From assembly GCF_035222375.1 (NCBI RefSeq), contig NC_085890.1, positions 1,736,001 through 1,800,000 of the forward strand: a stretch of 64,000 nt of DNA, in the 5' to 3' direction. Made by a program: the position numbers and the translations under genes. Source of the stretch: Podospora pseudocomata (Eukaryota > Ascomycota > Sordariomycetes > Sordariales > Podosporaceae). Shown piece by piece: positions 24,412 through 34,417 of the stretch. Numbering within the stretch: the first letter of the stretch is position 1; each line of letters begins with the position of its first letter. The notes below the pieces were generated by a model. The model had not been told where the DNA came from, ran no database searches, and saw nothing but the letters and a program-made list of their open reading frames with translations.

Positions 24412-25165
24412 CTGAGGTTGATCAGACGGACCGGGGAAATGACCTGTGATAGTGGTAGCTAATGGCTACATGGGGTCCTTTGTTGTTGGCTGAACAAAAT
24501 ATCATCGCTAGGCCAAATTGGCCTTCAGAAAAGGAATCTCAACAAAAAGGAGCACCCACCTCAAACAAAGAATCTGGCCAATGATGAAGACCTGGCCGGT
24601 ATCAACACGCAGATCAGGTCAAGACAAGCCGTGCCTCTGAGGCTATTGATCGAACCCGGGGCAAGAAACCTGTGAGAGTGGTAGCCAGCGGCTACGTGGG
24701 GGTCCCTAAGCATCCGCTAAGAAATATCATCACCGCTCAACAACACTCAGAAAACAACAGACTTTTCAGCACAAGGAACACCCACCTCAAGAGAAACCGG
24801 CCAATGATGAGGAGCCGGTTAGCGTCGAGATATGCCGTGCCCCTGAGGCTATCGATTGAACCCGGGGGAGAGGACTTGTGAGAGTGGTAGTCAATGGCTC
24901 CGTGAGGTCCTTTATTCCGCTTCTTCTAAAGCAAAAGTAACGATATCATCGCTAGGCCACCGGCCTTCGGAAACACAATCTTGTCAAAATAAGGAGCAAC
25001 CACCTCAAGCAAGGAACCTGGCCGATGATGAAGAGCTGGCTGGCGTCGAAACATGTCGTCGAGATCATGGTGGAACAAGTCGAGCGAGCCTCTGAGGCTG
25101 TTGACCGAACTAAAAAAACAAGAAGCTCATAAGAACAGTAGCCAATTACTATATAATACGATCCT
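24412..25165. repeat. degenerate tandem repeat, three units plus a partial fourth
   Basis: Units start at about 24412, 24637, 24843 and 25092, giving periods of about 225, 206 and 249 bp. Shared blocks recur in the same order in each unit: CTGAGGCTATTGATCGAAC, a GTGAGAGTGGTAGCCAATGG block, ATATCATCGCTAGGCC (three units), and CACCTCAA...GGCCAATGATGA (three units). Copies differ by substitutions and small indels. No frame stays open across units, so coding is unlikely. The origin is unknown. Confidence 0.8.
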
Positions 25166-27496
25166 TTAATGTCTCAGTGACCAATAATAAGTTGACTGGC
25201 AGGGGAGGTCGTCACGAGGCCTGCGAACCTGTTGATGCCGTCTGATGAGGCTGTCAAGTCTGCCGTGATGTCAAGTGACAGGTCGATGGAGGTGGATGAG
25301 TTTTGAGGAGGCGAGGGTCGAGAATCCAAGGAAGAAGACTGAAAGCTGACTGTGGACAGACATCATGATATAGGGAGAAGGATGATAAAGTCAAGAAGCG
25401 GTGGTGCAAGGTGAAGAGAAGAGAAGACGAAGGGGAGAATCCTGGGAAGATTGGGAGAGTTTTATGGTGCGCTCCATTGCTCGGCACTGACTTCCCCTTT
25501 TCTGATGGTTCTCAACATGTGAGGCAGGTTGTTACTGAATCAGGTCATCAGCTTGCTGGTCCTGTGGAGCAATCGTGATGGCATCGTTCCATGAGGCTAT
25601 TCAAGACAATTGTGGGAAGAGCTTGGGAGGTCAAGGTGCAGGATAGGGAGAGTTCGTTCCGGTGCTGGCACTTGCATTTGTTGACATATGGCCGGCCATG
25701 TTGAAACCCGTAAGCGGAATGGCTTCATGGGGACGTTACCACCAACTGTAAGGGTTGCGACAGGAGCCGGAGGACAGCATTGTCAGAGAAGGTTTACACA
25801 ACCAGGGGTGGCATCATTCTGTCCAAGTTGGTAACGGTATTTCAGGGAAGGATAGCACATATGCACTCGAGTTGAGACTTGGGCAGGAAGACACTAGGTA
25901 CAGCAAGTATTGGGACATGGCTTCATGATTTGGAACCCGTCGGCCATCGAAAGGACAGTTGCCTTGTGACATGAGGGGGAGCCCACGTTTATGAACGAAG
26001 GAAATGACGGACCAAGTCTCATTTCTTGGGTAGACACTTGACGAGTGATATGCTCTTGCGTTTTAATTCAAAGTACAACTCAGACCCAAAGCTCTGCTTT
26101 GCTATCGTGCCTTAGCGTCGAGGGGATTCCAAGGCCAAGGAAGGAGGATAGGTTGTTCAAGGTGGCAGCAGCAGCAACAGCAACAACGGGTTCTTAAAAG
26201 GTTTGCTAGGGTAGGTAAACCCCGGAGCTTTTCTTCATTTTCATTTTTTGTTTTTGATGAAGCCACCGGTGCGACATGAGGATTGCTTCCAAACTCAGCA
26301 TCACCTTCATCATGTGTTGGACATTCCTCCTGTGTAAGGGCGTTACTCGTTGGTCTGTTGATTGTGGAAAAGACCGCATAGAGGAAGGGTAACAGCGCGA
26401 TTCTCAAACAGGTGCGGCTGTTTTTTGTGCACAGAGAAAGTACCGATGGTTGAAAGAAGGATCCGGGCGCATGGAGATAGGGACAATCCTTCTTTGAACT
26501 TTAAAGGCAGGCACACGTGTATGTTTTAATAGCATGAGGTCACAAACATTATATCCCCCATTGAGTTTCAATTATTTTTTCATGAACACAACTGTGTCCA
26601 TGGTGTTTGCATTGATGAGCGTGATAAAAGTATGCAAGGGTTCTGTTGCTAGGGGTAATTAAGGGGTAAGTAAACAAGACCCTTTAAAACTCCACAGCGG
26701 GTACAACGGACACCTTGTCCACCACCTAGGTACATCAAGCATAGTATAATGACTATACTGATGAAGGGTGCGATTCCACAGCTGGGTATACTCCCAGGTA
26801 CCTTCCACTGCCGCAAAGCACTGTACAGCACATCGCAGCACAGCTATTTAATTGTTTATGCAAATGCAATAAAACTATTCTATAGACTATGATCCTCATC
26901 GTCTAGTTCTCAGATATGCTTAGTACAATCAGGTCTTTATTTGTAACAACCTATATCAGGAAACCACACGAATGAGTATAATCCAGCCAGTAACTGTTCC
27001 TTGTCTCAGCTACCTACTCACTGACTCTTTGGACTGGCTTATCTGCTGCGAGATAATTTAATTATGTGTTGTACAGCCTGGCATCACTCCTTTGATCACA
27101 TTTTGTCTGGTAATAGTTGCAATACGCATATATACGGTCTGACGAGTATAAAACTTGGGTATCTCGTAAAACTGTAGCATCTGCATCAACAACGCATGTT
27201 GCGAAGAAACAGATAATACTTCTGACCACCTATTTCTTATGCAGATATACAAACTATAAAGCGTTATCATTAAATTTTAATATCTGGTATTCAGACGCAT
27301 CAACTCATAAGGCTGAGCTGGCAGACTTGGGGCGAGATTGCCTCAAGTCAACCTGCAGGTGGGGGATTCTCATTCTTCATCAACAATACAGGGCTTGACA
27401 ACAATCCGCACGACAACCTGACACAGAGACTTATCTGGTATCGAATCTCATTTCAACTACCTCATGGGACAAAGTCAACGTGGCGGTAGCCCAGCC
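25166..27496. other. gene-free stretch, AT-rich in its second half
   Basis: About 2.3 kb without a supported gene. A 33-bp phrase containing ATGGCTTCATG recurs loosely near 25720 and 25916. From about 26500 to 27320 the sequence is visibly AT-richer than the rest of the window, as in old mutated repeats, but no transposon domain or terminal repeat was recognised. Confidence 0.45.
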
Positions 27497-28166
27497 ATGG
27501 TGCTTGGCTCATTGTGCGCATCCCTAGTGGCATGTGGATGTCGTGTAATGACATTTGGTAAATCATTCACCTACCCCCGTTTTTAGCATTCTCCTGACTT
27601 TATCTGTGCAGATAGATCTCTTCGGTAGGGGATGGCCCAACACACCAAAAGGCACGGTGGCGCATGACACCCGTCTGTATATATCGCAAATGCTCTATGT
27701 GGCTCGCTTCATCCTCTCTTCCCTGGACCAAACCCGCTGGGTTCTCCACCTCTTCGGATGCTCTCTTGGTGGTGGCCTTGCCCTCTCATTTGCGCAGTAC
27801 TTCCCGCACGCACCCGGACCCTTGCCCTGTTTGCTCCTGCAGGTTTGGTTCACCGCCGGCATATTAATCGGAGGGGGAGGCTGCCCTACCTATTCGGCCG
27901 ACATCCTCCCGCACACGCGTCTTATCATGGCCCGTGAGAAAGGCTCTCTCGGCGATTACTCTAGTCAGCCCGATTGTTACACACTTCACAGGTGATGCTA
28001 CCGGTGCAGGTGCATTTGACAATGCCATTTCTCTCATCCACACAATGTCCTAACGTTCACGGTGGTGCTGCTGGAAGGGGGTTACGAGATTCCAATTACA
28101 AGAAGCGCCATGGTCGCCGAAGCATTGATTAGGTTCTGGGCAAAAGCCTCCAAAATTCCTAGGTAG
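27497..28166 (+). pseudogene. relic of an alpha/beta-hydrolase fold gene
   Basis: Sequence similar to small fungal alpha/beta hydrolases in three pieces. Piece one ends CGCRVMTF at 27557. After a probable 58-nt intron (27558-27615), piece two reads DLFGRGWPNTPKGTVAHD and holds the nucleophile elbow HLFGCSLGGGLALSFA (G-x-S-x-G) and AQYFPH. The expected next strand, LALFAPAGLVHRR, lies in a different frame, so a frameshift sits near 27812-27822, and a stop follows. A third piece with VVLLEGGYE, like the strand before the catalytic Asp, is at about 28055-28166 in yet another frame. The N-terminal strand before the first piece is not recognisable. Weak or absent function is inferred from these breaks. 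Confidence 0.7.
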
Positions 28167-28692
28167 ATATCTCTTGAAATATCGAGTTTTGGCAGAGGCG
28201 CAAGGTTTGTCCGGTTGCGTAAAGGTAACACCGTCTATCGCGATGCGATGTTTTGCTGGAGGCCCAAAAAAATCAGTGTTCTGTGTAACCTACTTTTCTC
28301 TTGTATCTAACTATTGTTGGTGACTCAAATATTCTCAGCGCGAGTTGCTCGGACGACATGTTAATTGTTGACTGCACGCCTCTAGCTGCAACTGCGTCTT
28401 GGGGTTGGGTTGGAGGGGGTGGCTAGGAGCCAGTAGAGCCAGTTACTGGTAGCCTTCTCAACAGGAGGCCGCTTGAGCCCCCTTGGCAGCAGAAGAGGCG
28501 TTCGGTGAGCTGCAAGTTTATCATCAACCTGACGCTTTGCTATAGACCCTCCTTTCAGGTCCTTATCTCCTCGAGTGGCTGACGATGTTGTCGATCTGAG
28601 AGCATTATTGTTCTAGGTAGCCTGCGAGAAATAGCAACAATATACTCAGACGTGCGCATTACCCATCACACACCCTACACGCGTCCTCGAAC
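28167..28692. promoter_or_regulatory. upstream region of the ankyrin gene
   Basis: About 525 bp between the hydrolase relic and the ankyrin gene. No other gene is seen. It ends in a C/A-rich leader (CACACACCCTACACGCG) typical of fungal 5' UTRs. Confidence 0.45.
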
Positions 28693-30993
28693 ATGGCTAA
28701 CCCGCTGAGTCTTGTGGCCAGCGCTATCGCCATTATCCAGGGTGGTGAAAAGCTACGAAAGCTTGTCCGCAAGGCTCAGGAACTCAATAAAGCACCCGCA
28801 GAAGTCGAGCTTCTTCTTCGAGAGATCTCGGAAGCCAGGACATCCTTCACCTCTCTCCAATCTACCGTCATTGCGGCTGCCCAAGGTGCCAGACCCATCA
28901 ATTTTGAGGCATTACGGAGCCTGCTTCATCAATATTCTTATCTCCTTGACTCCATGGAGCTGCTGGTGGACAAGTATCTTCTCAAATCGCCCAAGCAAGA
29001 TGCTGAGGGGGGAGATGAAAGGGCAGGAATGGAGAGGTCTGTTGTGAGGCTGGGATGGGTTCGGAAAAAGACAAAGGTGCATGAGATGCAAGACAAGCTT
29101 CGGAATGTCCGCTTTCTGATCGTTGGTGAGCTGGCAGTTATGTCTTCGTAAGTAACCATGGCATGGGCCTCTTCATAAACTGGCAATGGACTGACGTGTA
29201 CGCAGATTATCCCAGGCTGAGCTGTGTAAAACAGTCCAGACTCATCTATCTCGACAGGAGAAGCTTCTTACACAGATACTACATACCGCAGAGAGCGAAA
29301 ACTACGCGTCAGGGGCTCTAGGGGTAGTTACCACCGCATCCAAGCCAAACGAGTTACCACTGGCCAAGACAGAGGAAACCCAGACAATAGCAGAGGGAAT
29401 GATAAAGGGGAATCATCAGAATCCTCCTCCTGGGCCTATCCCATCGACTTTCATGTGCGGCCCATGCAAGTGTGCCTGCCACAGCACATGGACACTCCTG
29501 TTCACGACATGGAAGAATCTCGGTGGCACAGTAGCCATGCGATCTCATGGATTCCCTTTCCAACACAAGGACTGCGACGTCTCGTCTTGCAAACGCAGAT
29601 GACAGCCCATGATTAACGGCGCATTTCACCTCCCACACTGGATCGCCTCCCGCGCGATCATACTCACCCTCATCAACGGACCCTCCATATCCGTCTCGCT
29701 GACAGTCGCACGCATTGTCCCCCCCGACTCGGACATCTTCCGCTACATCCAAACGGGCAACTGCTCTGGTCTGCAAACCCTGCTCCTCAAAGGCCAAGCT
29801 TCTCCCGCAGACATGATCGAGTCTCTGTACGGGACCCTTGACGCCCTCCTTTTCGCCCTCAACTGCAACCAATACGAGATTTGCCAGCTCCTCCTCTCCT
29901 GGGGCGCCGACCCCCACGCTGAAAACAGCACCAAGCTCACCGACTCGGCCGCCAACATGGCCAGGAATCTTTCCATCGAGTGTCCATCCCCAGCCAACAA
30001 CGCACGGAAACACCTCATCGAGTCCACATTCCCGGCCCCGTTGGACCTCGACCGGCGCCAGTTTTCACTCCTGCACAAGACCGTCCTCGGCCTTGCCTAC
30101 ACCAACCTCCCAGCACTGCTCGCTACCTGCTCACCCGACGCCCTCAACGCCCGCGACTGTCATGGCGTACCGCTGTCCTCATGGCCGCCTGGCGCGGCGA
30201 TCTGAAAGCCGTGACTGAAATCCTCGCAGCTGGCGCCGATCCCGACTTGCACGATGGTGGTGGCCGCTCCCCGCTGCATTACGCAGATATGACGGTATCG
30301 GATGTTTGTACTCGGGCCCTGGTGCGGGGTGGTGCGGACGTCAACAAAGTCGACGATTATGGTGAGACGCCGCTGCATTGTGCGTGTAGCTGCGCCCGCT
30401 TGGCCAATGTAGAGTACCTCCTATATGTGGGGGCGTGGCTGGACATGGCAAACGAGTGGGGAGTGACGCCTCTTATGGCGGCAGTCATGGCGGGAGATGT
30501 GGAGGTTGTTGAGGCGTTGATAGCATACGGGGTGAACGTGGAGGTCAAGAATAAGGGTCGTGAGACGGCAGTTGGGCTGGCGGTGTGGGGGGACCAGACG
30601 GATATTGTGGGGGTGTTGGTCGATAAGCACAAAGGGAGAGCGAGGCTTGATGTTCACAATGATAATGGGAGTACGGTACTACACACCGCTGCGAGATATG
30701 CGGGGGTTCAGACAATGAAGAGGTTGCTGTTGAGCTTTGGGGAGCAACCTCCAGGGGAAAATGGTGTTAGACTAGGAAGTAGGGTCGACGGGCAGGGGAT
30801 GACTGCGCTGGAGAGGTTGATGGAAAGGGGGGACTTGACGAGGGAGTTGGTCGAGTGTTTTGAAGCGTTGTTGGTCAAGTCTACAAGTATCAGTCCATCG
30901 AAGGATGTGGAGAAATTGTACAGCAAGCCTGGGGAGGAAATAGAGGGATTAAGCTCAAGTGACTCGGATGATGAGGTCTTTGTGACGGCTTAA
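28693..30993 (+). pseudogene. ankyrin-repeat protein gene, broken by a TGA and a frameshift
   Basis: Exon 1 (28693-29147) encodes a helical domain beginning MANPLSLVASAIAIIQGG, of the kind found at the N-terminus of fungal NACHT/ankyrin (STAND-like) proteins. A 58-nt intron joins it in frame to exon 2 (29206 on). There a cysteine-rich patch (MCGPCKCACH, CDVSSCKRR) is followed by an in-frame TGA at 29600-29602. The same frame continues immediately with coding-like sequence into ankyrin repeats (ICQLLLSWGADPHAE). At about 30164-30168 the frame shifts by one missing base. The rest runs to a stop at 30991-30993 with five or more repeats (GADPDLHDGGGRSPLHYA, GETPLHCAC, GVTPLMAAVMAGD). No short intron can remove either lesion. 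The full length would be about 740 residues. Sequencing error is the main alternative. Confidence 0.75.
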
Positions 30994-31169
30994 GAAAAGG
31001 TAGAGTAGCTGGTTTTGGTTTTATACAAGGAAACAAACCCATCTCCTTTGCCACGAGCTTTTTATGATGAACTCTCTGCGCCAGAACTTTGATCAGACTC
31101 GGCGCCGCTGACGTCGAAACAAAGCTTATGCCCGGTGAGAGCCGAGCGTGAATTTGTTTCAACATCGGT

Positions 31170-31173
31170 TATA
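31170..31173 (+). promoter_or_regulatory. TATA element of the 5S rRNA gene
   Basis: TATA at -29 to -26 relative to the first base of the 5S gene. This matches the position of the upstream TATA element known to be required for Neurospora 5S transcription by RNA polymerase III. Confidence 0.7.
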
Positions 31174-31198
31174 GGTCACAAAACGAACAGAATTTATC

Positions 31199-31317
31199 AC
31201 ATACGACCATAGATTGCAGAAAGCTCGGGATCCCGTCCGCTCTCCCTTAGATAAGCTGCTAATCGCCAGATCAGTACTCAGGTGGGTGACCACTGGGGAA
31301 TCCCTGGTGTTGTATGT
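31199..31317 (+). rRNA. 5S ribosomal RNA gene (dispersed single copy)
   Basis: 119 nt beginning ACATACGACC and ending GGTGTTGTATGT; these ends pair as helix I. The interior carries CTCGGGATCCCGTCCGCTC and GGTGGGTGACCAC, closely matching the Neurospora-type 5S sequence. Helix II also pairs (GATTGCAG with CTGCTAATC). A run of five T at 31317-31321 is a Pol III terminator. Only one copy is present, with protein genes on both sides, as expected for fungi with scattered 5S genes. Because helices are preserved it is probably functional, not a relic. Confidence 0.92.
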
Positions 31318-31321
31318 TTTT
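31317..31321 (+). terminator. Pol III terminator of the 5S gene
   Basis: Five consecutive T directly at the 3' end of the 5S sequence. Confidence 0.75.
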
Positions 31322-31749
31322 GGCTCCATTCTCAAGACTTGGCACCAACCCCCTTTTTGTCCGTGAGCTGTCACCACCCTTCTCCTGTTGAAAACAAAAG
31401 CACAAAGAAGTAAGTTGAGGATAGCAGCCTGTTTGAAAGGAGTGACTTCTATTCGACTTGAAATGAGAAGACTAGAAGTACAGGAACAAAATGCAAGCTA
31501 TATACACATATACATAAGAGACAGACTCTCTGCTCTAAACAAATGACCAGTTACTTGGGTATCAATGAGTGTGGCATTGGCCACCTGTGCCAACAAGACA
31601 AGGAGAAATGTTTCTCGACCATCAGGAAATGACATAGGAAAAATGAATGTTGTGCCTTGGTGGCCTGCCATCCAGTCACCTGTTTGTTCATGTCGGTTTC
31701 GTGTCGTCAGCTCTTTCCACCCCGGAGCTCCATATCCACACAGCCTTGC
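31322..31749. other. intergenic region after the 5S gene
   Basis: About 430 bp between the 5S terminator and the stop codon of the minus-strand EGH16-like gene. A short AT-rich stretch (TATACACATATACATAAG, about 31500) is consistent with a 3' UTR. No gene is seen. Confidence 0.5.
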
Positions 31750-32637
31750 TTAAGCCTCAAAGTCCTCCAAGAACTCAGCCAGCACATCGGGATCCCTCAA
31801 ATCACCATCAAGCTCGACCGCCCTCTGGATGAGCGCCTGCAGCTTCATCTCTGACGCCTTCACGCTGCGAGCGAGGAGGCGTCTGGCGTTCGCAGCTCCA
31901 GTGTCAGTGCCGTTGTTTCCATTGCCAACCTCCACATTGTTGTCAGCATTGTTGTTACCAGCTGCGCCAGCCATCTGCACCGGCACAACACCCCCGAACG
32001 GTCCAGCTCTGGCGCTGTTCTGGCATCTCACAAGGCAGACATTCTCCTGACCAGCGACAGTCCCCGTGCACTGCTGGTTAGCGGGGATGCTAGCCGTCAG
32101 GGGGAAAGCGGTAGTTTGTCCTTGCTGTAATCCTCATTGTCAGTCATGATCCTCGTGATATAGTCTGAGATCGCTGGAGAGACTTACCCGATTGCGAGAG
32201 TTGCGCCCTGGGACATTTTGTGTGACTTGGATGTTGGACCATTGTTGGCCTGTGGCATCGGCATTGATCATGCACTGGTAGGGACCACCGCCATCGGCGT
32301 TGACCTGGTGAAGCATCATCGAGACCTCACCTCCTGGGGTGACCTGGGGAAGCTGGTCTCCCGTCTCAGCGAGAATAGCCCTCGTGCCGGCTTCAAGCTG
32401 GTTATCGCCGGCACCGATCGTCTCGCCAAAGGTTTGAGCAGACGAGCCACGGAAGCGGGTGGAGTCCTGTTGGAAGGGACGGCGGCGGGTGCCGTCACGG
32501 GGAGTGGTGGTGTCGATGCCGAGGGCCATGCCGGAGCCGCCTGCGTTGCCGGTTGCTTGGACGATAGCGCCATGGGCGGTGACGAGGGGGAGGACCGGGA
32601 GGAGGAGGGTGAGAAGGGTGGTGAGAGAGGGAGACAT
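31750..32637 (-). CDS. secreted EGH16/GAS1-like (MAS family) protein
   Basis: Two exons on the minus strand (32188-32637, 31750-32124; 63-nt intron with GTAAGT donor and TTACAG acceptor) give 274 aa. A clear signal peptide, about 21 residues ending VTAHG, precedes the mature domain. Conserved features of the EGH16 family, named from powdery mildew and related to Magnaporthe appressorial GAS/MAS proteins, are the [13 protein letters not shown] start, [19 protein letters not shown] and NVCLVRCQN. Several Cys residues are spaced as expected for a secreted protein. The C-terminal 80 residues after the domain are Asn/Gly-rich, then helical and acidic. In related fungi these proteins are expressed during surface growth or infection. 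Here the role is unknown. Confidence 0.85.
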
Positions 32638-34417
32638 GATGAGGATGTGAGGTTGGTGTTTTTTGAAGAAGTGAATAAAGTGATAGAGGTTGTAAAGGGG
32701 ACCCTGCCGGCGGGAAGTTGGAAAAGATAGATGTGACTAGAAGAAGGTGCTGAGTTGGTCTCCTGGACGCTTGAGGGTGAAGGTGAGGATGAAGATGTAG
32801 AACTGGCTGATGAGAGAGGGATGGTGATGGCTTCTTATAGACAATTCTCTCAGCCCTCTCGTCCATATCGTTGTGATCATGAGTCCACCACATCAAGGTC
32901 GACTGCCGCCCTTGTGAGCCGACACCCGAGTTTGCCAGCACATTCTCTCTGTCTGTTTTCATCCGATGTTGTCGAAACTTACCCCTCAAGTGACGAGAAA
33001 TCGCTCAGGCACGCAGCAACAACCGCTTCGGGCAAGTTGCGTCGACTCCAAAACACTTGCCCAGGAGCTTTATCGTGAGGCAGTGCTGAGCGCCAGAGTT
33101 TCGAGGGGTCTTGTCGACGGCCTCCTTCCCCTCCGCAGCAGATACCAAACAGTCAGTACTAGTGCATCTCTCGCCGTGCTGTCATCCAGGAAGACCGGTG
33201 AAGCTTGAAGAACTGCTGACTTTAGCAGCCAGCCAGCTAGAAGTTGTAAGTACGCTGAACTTCATTTCCTGGGTGATCCACAATAGCCATGAAGCTGATC
33301 TGGGGATCACGATAGTGTTAGCAGGAGAGATCACCTAGCCTGTTTGCCAATGCATGCATTCAACTTACAGATCTACAAACAGAGTCTTCCTGTCGTGGTC
33401 CCTGATGGCAGACCCGAGATCCGTCTTGGCTCCGGATGCCACACTACTCGCTTTGACTGTTCGGTTGGACAAATAAGCCTTGACAGGTTGGCAAACCATC
33501 CATCACCGTCACCGAGATGTCCCGTAAGCCAGTAAGAACTCGTGATGGCTGCCCAGAGTTGTAGTTGCAAGACGAAACATCTGTGCACCAGATACAGTAA
33601 CCCGGTTAGACATCTTGGCGATGAAATCCCCGAGAGCTGTCACCCTGATGGCAGGTTTCATCGTGTTCGACCAATAGGGCTGCAAGACTTATTGCACCCC
33701 AGCAAAGTCTTGAAAGCGATGCAAAAAAGCAGTTCGAGGACTCGGTGAGTTGTCCTTTTGGCTTGCTGTGCTCTTAAAAAGCCTTTTTGCGCGACAGAAT
33801 CTCATTCTTTGAAGACTATCCTCATCATCAGTTCATTTTTGGGACATAGAAGTAAGACAAAAAAGCGCTGTTGAGGTCATCAGTCGCAGGCGGAGCCTCG
33901 ATAATTGGCTGCTCAAAATCAGTTTCACGAACTCTTCTCTTTCCCCACAAGGGGATTTTTTTGGGAGTGGCTGTGCACGCATGATTATTCTTTTGTTCTT
34001 TTGCTTCTAGTTTCGAGCAAAAAAAAACAAGGGTGAGAAATCCGAGGATCTGCTGAAACGTTTGTTCGATCTCGCAGCCTTACTGTCGATCAAACGCGGC
34101 GAACCCCTTTCACAAGGGCTCAAGAAACCACCACCTGCCAATCGCATCAGCACCGCTATCGAGAAAATAAACCTGAAGAAACATTCCATCATCACATAAA
34201 ACTTAGGTATTGGTATGCTGCTGGAAGCGCTAAAACGCATGGATGGTTATTCGCAAGTTTCTCAGCATGTGAGCACCAGGCCATGCCGGAGATCCAGAGC
34301 GGAAACACCATCCATGGCGTGGCAGCCATAGAAGATATTTGAGCAGCGATGAAATAACAGAGGGCTTCCCCTTGAGCTTCTCAAAACAGGATATTGTCTG
34401 GTAGTTTCACCGTTCAC
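32638..34417. other. intergenic region between the EGH16-like and HEI10 genes
   Basis: About 1.8 kb. It should contain the EGH16-like promoter and the HEI10 3' UTR. Small open frames (up to 107 codons) show no domain. No RNA gene or repeat was recognised. Confidence 0.5.

Noticed and set aside
29600-29602. Selenocysteine at the ankyrin TGA
   Set aside because: Fungi of this group lack the selenocysteine machinery, and a second lesion follows.
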